Shown: in pieces, positions 1 through 7,294 of the stretch | Layout: the number at the start of each line of letters is the position of its first letter | Numbering within the stretch: position 1 is the stretch's first letter | Source: Frigoribacterium sp. PhB116 | GTDB taxonomy: Bacteria > Actinomycetota > Actinomycetes > Actinomycetales > Microbacteriaceae | Direction of reading: 5' to 3' | NCBI RefSeq assembly: GCF_004364285.1 | Contig: NZ_SOBE01000005.1 | Location: 1-64,000, forward strand | Length of the DNA: 64,000 bases | Position numbers and translations under genes: made by a program | The notes under the pieces: model-generated | Told to the model about the DNA's origin: nothing | The model's input: the letters and a program-made list of their open reading frames with translations, nothing else | Database searches by the model: none

Positions 1-93
1 GCCGCCGCCCTGCTGAACCAGACCTTCAACACCGACGCCGTCCAGGACGAGATGCTCGTCGGCGTCGCGAAGATCACCGTCGCCACCGAGTAG
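1..93 (+). CDS. C-terminal fragment of unidentified protein
   Basis: An open frame runs from the window edge to a TAG at 91-93. It encodes the last 30 residues of a protein, ending in VGVAKITVATE. The tail is rich in small and beta-prone residues, as in the last strand of a beta-sandwich or secreted domain, but it is too short to assign. A strong hairpin terminator follows 80 nt later, which supports a real gene end. Function is not claimed. Confidence 0.6.
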   Translation, partial: AAALLNQTFNTDAVQDEMLVGVAKITVATE

Positions 94-172
94 GGCTCAT
101 AGAGCTCCTCTCCCGCACGGTGTCGACAACGCCGGTGCTGCGCCGTACCTCGTAGGGCCGGCATCCCGGTGG

Positions 173-208
173 AACCCCATCCCGCTTCGTGAGCTGGATG
201 GGGTTTTT
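173..208 (+). terminator. Rho-independent terminator after the truncated gene
   Basis: A perfect 10-bp stem pairs AACCCCATCC (173-182) with GGATGGGGTT (196-205) across a 13-nt loop and is followed by a T run (204-208). This is a classical intrinsic terminator for the upstream + strand gene. On the other strand it lies just beyond the end of the APH-like gene and could serve both. Confidence 0.85.
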
Positions 209-227
209 CCGTGCGCCCGGGCGAGCC

Positions 228-1130
228 TCAGGCCCAGCGCCGCCTCAGCCAGCCCAGGGCGGCCGCAGCCTCTCGCCGTTGGAAGTCCCGAAGGGTCGGC
301 ATGTCCGCCGGCGCGGGCGTCTGCAGCGTCTCCGTCCACGAACCGGCGAGGCCGGCGAGGACCGCGTCGACCGCCTCCGGCGGCACCTCCCGCAGGGAGT
401 CGTGCAGGAGGTGCCCCTCCACGTCGCTGCGCGGGTCGCGCACGAGCACGTCGAGCAGGTAGGTCACCGAGTCGAACCACGGCGCGCCGACCGAGGCCCA
501 CGGCCAGTCGACCAGCCACACGCGCGAGCTGGCGTCGAGGAGGAGGTTGTCGGCACGGCAGTCGAGGTGCACCAGGTGCTCTCCCGCCGCTGCGCCCGGG
601 AGCTGCGCAGAGGCGTCGCGCAGCTGGTCGAGGTGCGCGGTGGTCCAGGGATCGAGCTCTCCCGTCACCCCGGCCTCGCTCAGGCGCTCCCAGCTCGTGG
701 AGTCGGGCGTGAGCTCGTCCGAGAGGCGCGGCAGCGGCGAGGCCGCGGTGATGCGGGGCAGGCCGGCCAGCGCGTCGAGCACGAGCGTCGTGTCGTCCGG
801 CCCGGGGTGACGGCCGTCGACGTCCTCGAACGCCACGACGACCCAGTCGTCCTGCTCGACCGTCGCGACCACTCGGGGCGCCGACACCGACGCGGGCAGA
901 CCCCGGACGACCATCGCCTCCCGCCGATGCAGCTCGTGGGTGCCCGCGTTCCGCGATCGACTCACCGACTTCGCGAAGACCCGCCGTCCGCTGCGGAGCA
1001 CCAGCCGATCGGCGCTGCCGGAGGAGAACCCTCCCGGCTGGCTCGCCGCCTCCTCGACCTGGTCGCCCAACGCCTCCTCGAGTGCACGGCGCACCGTGGT
1101 GGGCACCTCCGCCCAGGTGGTCCTGGTCAT
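228..1130 (-). CDS. Aminoglycoside phosphotransferase (APH) family kinase
   Basis: This encodes a 300-residue protein of the APH/choline kinase fold. The catalytic loop reads HLDCRADN (the HxDxxxxN Brenner motif, with Asp as base) and is followed by VDWPWAS, which carries the metal-binding Asp in the DFG position. Such enzymes transfer phosphate from ATP to antibiotics or small metabolites in the cytoplasm; the substrate cannot be read from sequence. I place the start at the ATG at 1130 because a strong ribosome-binding site (GGAGGGGA) lies just upstream. A longer frame reaching 1190 would run through a large hairpin and is unlikely. The gene diverges from an ABC-F ribosome-protection-type ATPase, so antibiotic tolerance is a reasonable but unproven role. 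Confidence 0.8.
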   Translation of the reverse strand: MTRTTWAEVPTTVRRALEEALGDQVEEAASQPGGFSSGSADRLVLRSGRRVFAKSVSRSRNAGTHELHRREAMVVRGLPASVSAPRVVATVEQDDWVVVAFEDVDGRHPGPDDTTLVLDALAGLPRITAASPLPRLSDELTPDSTSWERLSEAGVTGELDPWTTAHLDQLRDASAQLPGAAAGEHLVHLDCRADNLLLDASSRVWLVDWPWASVGAPWFDSVTYLLDVLVRDPRSDVEGHLLHDSLREVPPEAVDAVLAGLAGSWTETLQTPAPADMPTLRDFQRREAAAALGWLRRRWA

Positions 1131-1146
1131 GACGGCTCCCCTCCGG

Positions 1147-1212
1147 GAAACACCCGGAAAGGGACGAGATGCCCCGGGGCCCCTGGACATCTTGTCCCGT
1201 CTCGGGTGTTTC
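1147..1212. repeat. Nested inverted repeat in the APH leader
   Basis: Two stems are nested. The outer is GAAACACCCG (1147-1156) with CGGGTGTTTC (1203-1212), perfect over 10 bp. The inner is GGGACGAGATG (1161-1171) with CATCTTGTCCC (1188-1198), 11 bp with one mismatch. It sits immediately upstream of the APH Shine-Dalgarno sequence. The inner stem recurs at 5055-5096 with the same mismatch. Possible roles are an operator, a leader hairpin or a dispersed palindrome family. Confidence 0.7.
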
Positions 1213-1260
1213 TCGCACCCCCACCTCGGTCGACGACGAGCCAGCTCAGGCCGCCTTCTC

Positions 1261-1290
1261 TTGCGCGGCCTCGCACCCTGCGCCTAGCAT
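1261..1290 (+). promoter_or_regulatory. Candidate promoter for the ABC-F gene
   Basis: TTGCGC (1261-1266) and TAGCAT (1285-1290) are separated by 18 nt. Transcription would begin near 1297, giving an untranslated leader of about 210 nt before the ABC-F start. That is long for this genome and compatible with leader-based control. The rest of the 1131-1509 interval holds only the hairpins listed; no upstream reading frame there is convincing. Confidence 0.4.
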
Positions 1291-1508
1291 CGGCGCGTAC
1301 CTCGTCGCGAGCCGCGACGTCGGTGCGGCCACCTCACCGGCCGACCGGACGGCTCGCGGACACGGGGGCTCCCCGCACGGAAGACGGCCCATTGCGCACC
1401 AGCACCGGTACTGCGTCCACGACGCAGCAGCTGCCCTCGCACTGACTCCGCCCGTGCCCGCCCGCTGACCCGGGCGAGGCCGACGCCCCCGCCTCCGGCC
1501 GGGAGCGC

Positions 1509-1533
1509 GGTGGTGTCGTGCGCCGACACCACC
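1509..1533 (+). promoter_or_regulatory. Hairpin covering the ABC-F start codon region
   Basis: GGTGGTGTCG (1509-1518) and CGACACCACC (1524-1533) form a perfect 10-bp inverted repeat around a 5-nt loop. It contains two candidate GTG start codons, at 1510 and 1513. In the mRNA it would hide those starts while leaving a third in-frame GTG at 1546, with GGGAG at 1537-1541, exposed. This could decide which start is used. Confidence 0.5.
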
Positions 1534-3147
1534 CCCGGGAGCACCGTGCCCTCCGCCTCCAGCACCACCACGCCCTCACCGTCCGTCGTCCTCACCGACT
1601 GCTCGTTCGCCTGGCCCGACGGCGCCGTCGTCCTCGACCGGGTCACCACGGCCTTCGGGCGGGGCCGTACCGGCCTCGTCGGGTCCAACGGCGCCGGCAA
1701 GTCGACGCTCGTCCGCCTCGTCACGGGCGATCTCGCCCCCACCGGCGGGAGGGTCTCGACGACCGGACCGGTCGACCTGCTGCCGCAGCGCCTCCGTCGC
1801 GGACCCGACGACACCGTCGCCGACCTGCTCGGCATCCGTCCGCGGCTCGACGCCCTGCACGCGATCCTCGGCGGCGACCCCGATCCGCGCCACTTCGACG
1901 CCCTCGGCGACGACTGGGACCTCGAGGCCCGGGCCGTCGCCGCCCTCAGCGAGGTCGGGCTCGACCTCGACACCGGGGACCTGCTCCGTCCGGTCGCGAC
2001 CCTGTCGGGCGGGCAGGCCGTCCTCACCGCCGTCACCGGCGTGCGGCTGCGTGAACGGCCCGTCGCCGTGCTCGACGAGCCGACGAACGACCTCGACCTC
2101 CGGTCGCGCGGGCTGCTGCTCGACCTCGTCGATCGCTGGCGCGGAACGCTCGTCGTCGTGAGCCACGACCGCGAGCTGCTCGAGCACGTCGACGAGATCG
2201 CCGAGCTGCGCGACGGCTCGATGCGCACCTCGGGAGGGACCTGGTCCGACTTCGAGCAACGCCTGGCCGTCGAGCGGTCGGCTGCCGAGCGCGACCTCCG
2301 CGACGCCGATCAGCTGCTGCGCGCCGAGCGGCGTCAGCGCATCGAGGCCGAGACGACGATCGCGCGTCGGGCGAAGGCCGGTCGACGCTCGGCGGAGTCG
2401 ATGCCCGCGATCATCGCCCACGCGAGGAGGAACAAGGCGGAAGCGACCGCGGGCCGGCTGCGCTCGGGTCACGGGGACGCGGAGGCGCGGGCCAGGGACC
2501 AGGTCGACGTCGCCTCACGAGCGGTGAGGGACGACGACGCCGTCCGGGTCGACCTGCCCGATCCGGCGATCCCGGCGGGGCGACGCCTCGCGGAGCTGAC
2601 CGTGCGGGGCAGGACCACCGTGCTGCAGGGGCCGGAGCGGATCGCGGTCGTCGGTGCGAACGGCACGGGCAAGACGACGCTGCTCGAGCAGCTCGTCGGC
2701 GTCCATGGTGCGAGGCCGCACCCCTCTGCCGACACGGGGGCGACGTCGTTCACCGAACGGGTCGCCTGGCTGCCCCAGCGCCGCGACGGGCTGCTCGCCG
2801 ACGACGACACCGTGCTCGAGCACGTCGCCCGCGCCGCTCCCACCGTGCCCGACCGTGAGATGCGCAACGCCCTCGCGCGTCTCCTCGTCCGTGGCTCAGT
2901 CGTCGACCGGACGACATCCACCCTGTCCGGAGGAGAACGTTTCCGCGTGGCCCTCGCGGGCCTGGTGCTCGCCGACCCGGTCCCCCAGCTGCTCGTGCTC
3001 GACGAGCCGACGAACGACCTCGACATGGCGACGACCGACCACCTCGTCGACGTGCTCGCCGCCTGGCGCGGCGGCCTCGTCGTCGTCAGCCACGACGAGA
3101 GGTTCCTCGACCGTCTGGGGCTGCACGCCCGCGTGGCCCTCGACTGA
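1510..3147 (+). CDS. ABC-F family ATPase (ribosome-associated, possible antibiotic resistance)
   Basis: A soluble protein of about 545 residues with two ATP-binding cassettes and no membrane segments, as expected for ABC-F proteins acting on the ribosome. Cassette 1 has Walker A GSNGAGKS, signature LSGGQ and Walker B AVLDEPTNDLD. Cassette 2 has GANGTGKT, LSGGE and LLVLDEPTNDLD. Each ends in an SHD switch. A charged helical linker (about residues 240-320) joins them. ABC-F members either tune translation (EttA type) or expel ribosome-targeting drugs (ARE type); the divergent APH gene favours the latter, by inference. The start is uncertain: GTG at 1510, 1513 or 1546. It is convergent with dnaB, 11 nt apart. 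Confidence 0.85.
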   Translation: MVSCADTTPGSTVPSASSTTTPSPSVVLTDCSFAWPDGAVVLDRVTTAFGRGRTGLVGSNGAGKSTLVRLVTGDLAPTGGRVSTTGPVDLLPQRLRRGPDDTVADLLGIRPRLDALHAILGGDPDPRHFDALGDDWDLEARAVAALSEVGLDLDTGDLLRPVATLSGGQAVLTAVTGVRLRERPVAVLDEPTNDLDLRSRGLLLDLVDRWRGTLVVVSHDRELLEHVDEIAELRDGSMRTSGGTWSDFEQRLAVERSAAERDLRDADQLLRAERRQRIEAETTIARRAKAGRRSAESMPAIIAHARRNKAEATAGRLRSGHGDAEARARDQVDVASRAVRDDDAVRVDLPDPAIPAGRRLAELTVRGRTTVLQGPERIAVVGANGTGKTTLLEQLVGVHGARPHPSADTGATSFTERVAWLPQRRDGLLADDDTVLEHVARAAPTVPDREMRNALARLLVRGSVVDRTTSTLSGGERFRVALAGLVLADPVPQLLVLDEPTNDLDMATTDHLVDVLAAWRGGLVVVSHDERFLDRLGLHARVALD

Positions 3148-3158
3148 CGGGGTTGCGG

Positions 3159-4562
3159 CTAGCTCGGCATGTCGACGAACCGCGAGAACATGCCGTGGAA
3201 GGCCACGGTGATCGTGTCCGTCGGGCCGTTGCGGTGCTTGGCGACGATGAAGTCGGCCTCGCCCTGGCGCGGGTTGTCCTTCTCGTAGGCGGACTCGCGG
3301 TGCAGCAGGATGACCATGTCGGCGTCCTGCTCGAGCGAGCCGGACTCACGCAGGTCGCTGATCGCGGGCTTCTTGTCGGCACGCTGCTCGGGGCCACGGT
3401 TCAGCTGCGACAGCGCGATCACCGGCACCTGCAGCTCCTTCGCCATCAGCTTCAGCGCACGCGAGAACTCCGAGACCTCCTGCTGACGGCTCTCGACACG
3501 CTTGCCCGAGGTCATCAGCTGCAGGTAGTCGATCACCACGAGCTTGAGGTTGTGCTGCTGCTTCAGCCGGCGGCACTTCGCCCGGATCTCGACCAGAGTC
3601 ATGTTGGGCGAGTCGTCGATGAACAGGGGCGCGTCGTTGATGCGACCGCGCACCTGCGCGATGTTCGTCCAGTCGCGGGCGTCGACGGTGCCCTTGCGCA
3701 TGTTCTGCAGCGGCACGCTCGACTCGGCCGACATCAGGCGCATCGCGATCTCGCTGCGCCCCATCTCGAGCGAGAAGAAGACCGAGGCCTGGCCGTGCTT
3801 GATCGATGCGGCGCGGGCGAGGTCGAGCGCGAGCGTCGACTTGCCGAGCGCGGGTCGCGCGGCCACGATGATCAGCTGACCGGGGTGGAACCCGTTCGTC
3901 AGCGCGTCGAGCTGCGCGAAACCGGTAGGCACGCCGGTCATCTGACCGTCCCGGCCCTTGGCGGCCTCGATCTCGTCGATCGCGACCGTCACGGCCTCGT
4001 TCAGGGGCACGTAGTCCTCGGTCTGGACTCCCCCGGCGACGTTGTAGACCTCGGCCTGCGCGTTGTTGACCAGGTCGACGACCTCGCCCTCGCTCGCGTA
4101 GCCCATCTGCACGATGCGGGTGCCGGCCTCGACCAGGCGCCGCAGCACCGCCTTCTCGGCGACGATCGACGCGTAGTAGCCGGCGTTGGCGGCCGTGGGC
4201 ACGACGCCGGTGAGCGTGTGGAGGTACTCCGCGCCTCCTGCCCTCGACAGGTCGCCCGACTTCATCAGCTCGTCGCTCACCGTGATGACGTCGGTGGGCT
4301 CGCCGTGCGAGTACAGGCCGAGGATGGCGTCGTAGATGACCTCGTGCTTCGGCACGTAGAAGTCCATGCCGCGGACGGTCTCGATGACGTCGGCCACCGC
4401 GTCCTTGCTCAACAGCATGCCGCCGATGGTGCTCTGCTCGGCCAACAGGTCGTGCGGGGGCACCCTGTCCATGCCCGTGCCCATGCCGCCGCGGTCGCTG
4501 CGCGGCTGCCGGTCGCTGTCGCCGGAGGTGCCGCTCGCGAGACCGAGGTGAGCGATCGACAT
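3159..4562 (-). CDS. dnaB: Replicative DNA helicase DnaB
   Basis: A 467-residue helicase that encircles the lagging-strand template and unwinds DNA at the fork. The N-terminal domain (from about residue 35, PHDLLAEQSTIGGMLL) is followed by a RecA-like motor with Walker A ARPALGKST, Walker B VVIDYLQLM and the SQLNRGPEQR motif. The reading frame is continuous with no intein, although DnaB is a frequent intein host in Actinobacteria. It stands alone, 690 bp from the rplI gene, and has its own predicted promoter overlapped by DnaA-box-like sites. Confidence 0.97.
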   Translation of the reverse strand: MSIAHLGLASGTSGDSDRQPRSDRGGMGTGMDRVPPHDLLAEQSTIGGMLLSKDAVADVIETVRGMDFYVPKHEVIYDAILGLYSHGEPTDVITVSDELMKSGDLSRAGGAEYLHTLTGVVPTAANAGYYASIVAEKAVLRRLVEAGTRIVQMGYASEGEVVDLVNNAQAEVYNVAGGVQTEDYVPLNEAVTVAIDEIEAAKGRDGQMTGVPTGFAQLDALTNGFHPGQLIIVAARPALGKSTLALDLARAASIKHGQASVFFSLEMGRSEIAMRLMSAESSVPLQNMRKGTVDARDWTNIAQVRGRINDAPLFIDDSPNMTLVEIRAKCRRLKQQHNLKLVVIDYLQLMTSGKRVESRQQEVSEFSRALKLMAKELQVPVIALSQLNRGPEQRADKKPAISDLRESGSLEQDADMVILLHRESAYEKDNPRQGEADFIVAKHRNGPTDTITVAFHGMFSRFVDMPS

Positions 4563-4688
4563 GGGACCTCCTGCAGGGTGTTCGGGTGCGTGCCGGACGG
4601 CGACGGACGTCGTCCAGGACGGTTCTACAGCGAGCGGCCGACATCCCCGTGCCGAGCCCCCGCGACCCCCGTCTGACGAGCGCGGTAC

Positions 4689-4718
4689 ACCTTATGGACA
4701 CCTAGTTCTCCACAGCAA
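4689..4718 (-). promoter_or_regulatory. Predicted dnaB promoter
   Basis: On the minus strand, TTGCTG (4718-4713) and TAAGGT (4694-4689) are 18 nt apart. Transcription would start near 4682, about 120 nt before the dnaB ATG. A DnaA-box-like TGTGGAGAA (complement of 4706-4714) lies in the spacer, so DnaA binding could block or modulate this promoter. Confidence 0.5.
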
Positions 4719-4801
4719 ATGCACCTGTGGATAACTTTGGGGAGAACCGGTGAGAAACGCCGGGGGTGCTTGTTGACAACTGTGGATCGTCCTGTGGACA
4801 A
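4706..4801. promoter_or_regulatory. Cluster of DnaA-box-like sites upstream of dnaB
   Basis: Four 9-mers resemble the DnaA box: TTCTCCACA (4706-4714), TGTGGATAA (4726-4734, a perfect TTATCCACA on the minus strand), TGTGGATCG (4781-4789) and TGTGGACAA (4793-4801, the TTGTCCACA form favoured in actinobacteria). A further weak TGTGCACAG starts at 4913. They lie about 21.5 kb from oriC. Confidence 0.65.
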
Positions 4802-5054
4802 ACAGATACTTCACGCCGACTAGGCGCCTCTGACCTGGACTTTATTTTCGCGCAGCCTGTGTGTAGAAAGTTCCTTGAACCGTGGGTTGAGAGTCCCGAT
4901 TTGACTTCTGGCTGTGCACAGAGAAGTTGACAAGGAGGCGCGGCACCCGGTACGAGCGCAGGTCGCTTTCAGCTTGACGTAACCCCCTGTTCGGGGGCCG
5001 TTCCCCGCCTCCTGCGGCCCCCTGCTGGCCCACCTCGTGCCCTCCGTGCGGCCC
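4802..5054. other. Intergenic region without a recognisable gene
   Basis: This part of the dnaB-rplI gap contains locally AT-richer stretches (around 4838-4855 and 4898-4935) that stand out from the GC-rich surroundings, but no frame looks protein-coding on either strand. A small RNA cannot be excluded. It includes one copy of the over-represented 9-mer AGGAGGCGC (4933-4941). Confidence 0.4.
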
Positions 5055-5096
5055 TCCGGACGAGATGACACGGCACGCGGGTGCATCTTGTCCGGA
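5055..5096. repeat. Second copy of the GGACGAGATG palindrome
   Basis: TCCGGACGAGATG (5055-5067) pairs with CATCTTGTCCGGA (5084-5096) over 13 positions with one mismatch, around a 16-nt spacer. The ten-base core arms GGACGAGATG and CATCTTGTCC, spacer length (16 nt) and position of the mismatch match the inner stem at 1161-1198, while the spacers are unrelated. Confidence 0.7.
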
Positions 5097-5180
5097 ACGG
5101 AGCATCAAGGCCTGCGCTCAGAGGAGTCGGCCCTGTCGAGCACACCCTGGGCCGGCTGACGCGCCCCCCGGGCACGCAGA

Positions 5181-5212
5181 AGAGCGGCGACCCCCGAGGG
5201 GGCCGCCGCTCT
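5181..5212 (-). terminator. Terminator hairpin of the ribosomal protein operon
   Basis: AGAGCGGC (5181-5188) pairs with GCCGCTCT (5205-5212), and an inner CCCCC/GGGGG continues the stem. It lies 40 nt past the rplI stop on the minus strand. The T tract is weak, as is common in GC-rich genomes. Confidence 0.7.
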
Positions 5213-5252
5213 GCTGTGCTGCGGTGGTGCTGGCTGCTGACGCAGCGCGGGA

Positions 5253-5705
5253 CTACTTCGCGCTGACCACCGTGAGGGTGATCGTCGCGACGACGTCCTC
5301 GCGCAGGCGCAGGGTCGCCTCGTGGTCGCCCACGAGCTTGATCGCGGTCGGGATCTCGACCTTGCGCTTGTCGATGGTCGCGACGCCCTGGGCGTTGACC
5401 GCGTCCGCGACGTCGCCGGGACGGACGGAGCCGAACAGGCGGCCGTCGGCACCGGTCTTGACCGTGAGGCGGATCTTCTGGGCCTCGAGGCGGGCCTTGA
5501 GGTCGTGCGCCTCCTCGATGGTCTTGAGCTCGCGGGTCTCGCGGGCGGTGCGGATCTGCTCGACCTGCTTCTCGCCACCGCGCGACCACGCCACGGCGAA
5601 GCCCTGGGGGACGAGGTAGTTGCGGGCGTAGCCGTTCTTGACGTCGACGACGTCACCGGCCGAGCCGAGGCCGGAGACCTCGTGCGTGAGGATCACTTTG
5701 GACAT
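5253..5705 (-). CDS. rplI: 50S ribosomal protein bL9
   Basis: A 150-residue protein, the standard length for bL9, which binds domain V of 23S rRNA and protrudes from the L1 side of the large subunit. The N-terminal rRNA-binding module ([28 protein letters not shown], positions 4-31) and the long charged connecting helix (about 42-75) are both present. It is the last gene of the rpsF-ssb-rpsR-rplI operon, 28 bp after rpsR and just before the hairpin at 5181-5212. Confidence 0.97.
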   Translation of the reverse strand: MSKVILTHEVSGLGSAGDVVDVKNGYARNYLVPQGFAVAWSRGGEKQVEQIRTARETRELKTIEEAHDLKARLEAQKIRLTVKTGADGRLFGSVRPGDVADAVNAQGVATIDKRKVEIPTAIKLVGDHEATLRLREDVVATITLTVVSAK

Positions 5706-5733
5706 GGTTGCTCTCTCTTCCGTTCGCCGCTGA

Positions 5734-5994
5734 TCAGCGGCCGGAGCCGGCGTAGGGGAGGAGCGCCATCTCGCGGGCGTTCTTCACGGCACGGGCGATG
5801 AGGCGCTGCTCCTGGACGGAGACGCCGGTGATGCGACGGGCGCGGATCTTGCCACGCTCCGAGATGAACTTGCGGAGGGTCGCGACGTCCTTGTAGTCGA
5901 TGACGCCGACGCGGATCGCCTTCGCGGGAGCGGCGTTCTTGCCGCCCTTGCCGCGGAGGGGCTTGCGGCGGTCGCCGCTGCTCTTTCCAGCCAT
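5734..5994 (-). CDS. rpsR: 30S ribosomal protein bS18
   Basis: An 86-residue basic protein with the bS18 core ([19 protein letters not shown] followed by RRITGV). It forms a heterodimer with bS6 on the small-subunit platform. No cysteines are present, so this is the zinc-independent form. It lies between ssb (51 bp upstream) and rplI, and its product together with bS6 is the likely repressor of the operon leader at 7100-7148. Confidence 0.96.
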   Translation of the reverse strand: MAGKSSGDRRKPLRGKGGKNAAPAKAIRVGVIDYKDVATLRKFISERGKIRARRITGVSVQEQRLIARAVKNAREMALLPYAGSGR

Positions 5995-6045
5995 TGTTTT
6001 TCTGCTTTCGAGTTCAGATGAAGAAGAAGTGAGGTGCGACGAGGC

Positions 6046-6618
6046 CTAGAAAGGCGTCTCGTCGTTGTAGGTGCCGCCGCCGGGGGTGTTCCAGACGTCG
6101 CCGCCCTGGGAACCGCCGCCCTGCTGGCCGCCGCCCTGAGCCGGTGCGGACTGGCCCCACGGCTCGGACTGCTGGCCGCCGCCGACCTGGCCCTGCTGGC
6201 CGCCGCCGCGGCCGCCCCCGAAGGAGCCACCACCGCCGCCGCCTTCGCGGGACGAGGCCGCACGCGTGACCTGAGCGGTCGCGTAGCGGAGCGAGGGGCC
6301 GATCTCGTCGACGTCGAGCTCGAAGCTGGTGCGCTTCTCGCCCTCTTTCGTCTCGTAGCTGCGCTGCTTCAGACGGCCCTGCACGATGACGCGCGAGCCC
6401 TTCGTCAGCGACGACGCCACGTGCTCGGCGAACTCGCGCCAGACGCTGGCACGGAGGAAGAGCGCCTCGCCGTCCTTCCACTCGTTGGACGCGCGGTCCA
6501 ACGTGCGGGGGGTCGACGCGATGGTGAAGTTCGCGACCGCGAGCCCGTTCTGCGTGTAGCGCAGCTCGGGGTCACTGGTGAGGTTGCCCACCACTGTGAT
6601 GACGGTCTCGCCTGCCAT
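6046..6618 (-). CDS. ssb: Single-stranded DNA-binding protein
   Basis: A 190-residue SSB. The OB fold occupies about residues 1-110 ([18 protein letters not shown] near the start; [16 protein letters not shown] later). A glycine and glutamine-rich flexible linker (about 120-180) leads to the acidic tip DETPF, which recruits replication and repair proteins. The Gly-rich linker is typical of actinobacterial SSB. The start lies 3 bp after the rpsF stop, indicating translational coupling. Confidence 0.96.
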   Translation of the reverse strand: MAGETVITVVGNLTSDPELRYTQNGLAVANFTIASTPRTLDRASNEWKDGEALFLRASVWREFAEHVASSLTKGSRVIVQGRLKQRSYETKEGEKRTSFELDVDEIGPSLRYATAQVTRAASSREGGGGGGSFGGGRGGGQQGQVGGGQQSEPWGQSAPAQGGGQQGGGSQGGDVWNTPGGGTYNDETPF

Positions 6619-6621
6619 CGG

Positions 6622-7092
6622 CTACTCGGCAGCCTTCGGTGCGGCGGGCGCAGCGGGAGCGGCGGGCGTCGCGGAGCCGGCAGGCGTCGCGGCACCGGCG
6701 GAGGCCGGTGCAGCAGCGGCGGCCGGAGCGGCGGCGGGAGCCTTGGCGGCCTTGCGGGCAGCCTTCTCGTCCGAGAGCTTCTTGGCCTCGGCGACCATCG
6801 CGATGGCCTCCTCGGCGCGCAGCACCTTGGTGCGGAGCACGGCCTCGGAGAGACCCAGCTGACGGTCGAGCTCCACCGTGGCGGCCGAGTTCGAGGTCAT
6901 GTTGACGACGGCGTAGATGCCCTCGGTCTTCTTCTTGATCTCGTAGGCGAGACGACGACGACCCCAGATGTCGATGTTGTCGATCGTGCCGCCGTCGTTG
7001 CGGATGACGTTGAGGAACTTGTCCAAGCTCGGGGCGACGGTGCGCTCATCGATCTCGGGGTCCAGGATGACCATCAGTTCGTACTGGTGCAT
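6622..7092 (-). CDS. rpsF: 30S ribosomal protein bS6 with Ala/Pro-rich tail
   Basis: A 156-residue bS6. The ferredoxin-like core covers about residues 1-97 ([19 protein letters not shown] at the start; [10 protein letters not shown] and [13 protein letters not shown] later). It is followed by a tail of about 50 residues made of Ala, Pro, Thr and Gly, which most bS6 proteins lack; bS6 is usually 95-135 residues. A textbook ribosome-binding site (GGAGGTG) precedes the ATG. It is the first gene of the operon and its mRNA leader folds to hide that site. Confidence 0.95.
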   Translation of the reverse strand: MHQYELMVILDPEIDERTVAPSLDKFLNVIRNDGGTIDNIDIWGRRRLAYEIKKKTEGIYAVVNMTSNSAATVELDRQLGLSEAVLRTKVLRAEEAIAMVAEAKKLSDEKAARKAAKAPAAAPAAAAAPASAGAATPAGSATPAAPAAPAAPKAAE

Positions 7093-7099
7093 GACTAAC

Positions 7100-7148
7100 C
7101 CACCTCCTTCGGACTTCGCGGCTACAGACGTTCTGCAGCAGGAGGGTG
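7100..7148 (-). promoter_or_regulatory. Predicted bS6:bS18 autoregulatory leader
   Basis: In the minus-strand mRNA, CTGCAG (7138-7133) pairs with CTGTAG (7127-7122) to form a small hairpin directly followed by CCG (7121-7119). Below it, CCTCCT (7145-7140) pairs with the Shine-Dalgarno AGGAGG (7108-7103). A hairpin with an adjacent CCG bulge above a stem that hides the ribosome-binding site is the known binding element of the S6:S18 complex in rpsF operons. The match was made by eye. Confidence 0.6.
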
Positions 7149-7190
7149 TTCATGACGCCGCGCCCACCCGGGGGCAGACGCAACCTTCCC

Positions 7191-7219
7191 AGAGTAGCCG
7201 GTCGCCCCGCCCCGCACAA
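7191..7219 (-). promoter_or_regulatory. Predicted promoter of rpsF-ssb-rpsR-rplI
   Basis: On the minus strand, TTGTGC (7219-7214) and TACTCT (7196-7191) are 17 nt apart. Transcription would begin near 7184, giving a leader of about 92 nt that contains the predicted bS6:bS18 element. Confidence 0.55.
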
Positions 7220-7294
7220 TGCCGGGCCAGCGGCCAGCGCAGGACGATCAGCCCGACGCCGGGGCAGCCCGGCGCCGATCAGCGAGGTGTCCGA

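Noticed and set aside
1169-1468. Upstream leader peptide for the ABC-F gene
   Set aside because: The frame has no good start codon or ribosome-binding site downstream of the predicted transcription start, so a regulatory peptide cannot be supported.
3159-4562. Intein in dnaB (also considered for gyrA and gyrB)
   Set aside because: All three proteins are collinear with their families at normal length, without splicing motifs.
4842-5108. Minus-strand small frames in the dnaB-rplI gap
   Set aside because: Two overlapping frames of similar length lack ribosome-binding sites and run through the palindrome at 5055-5096.
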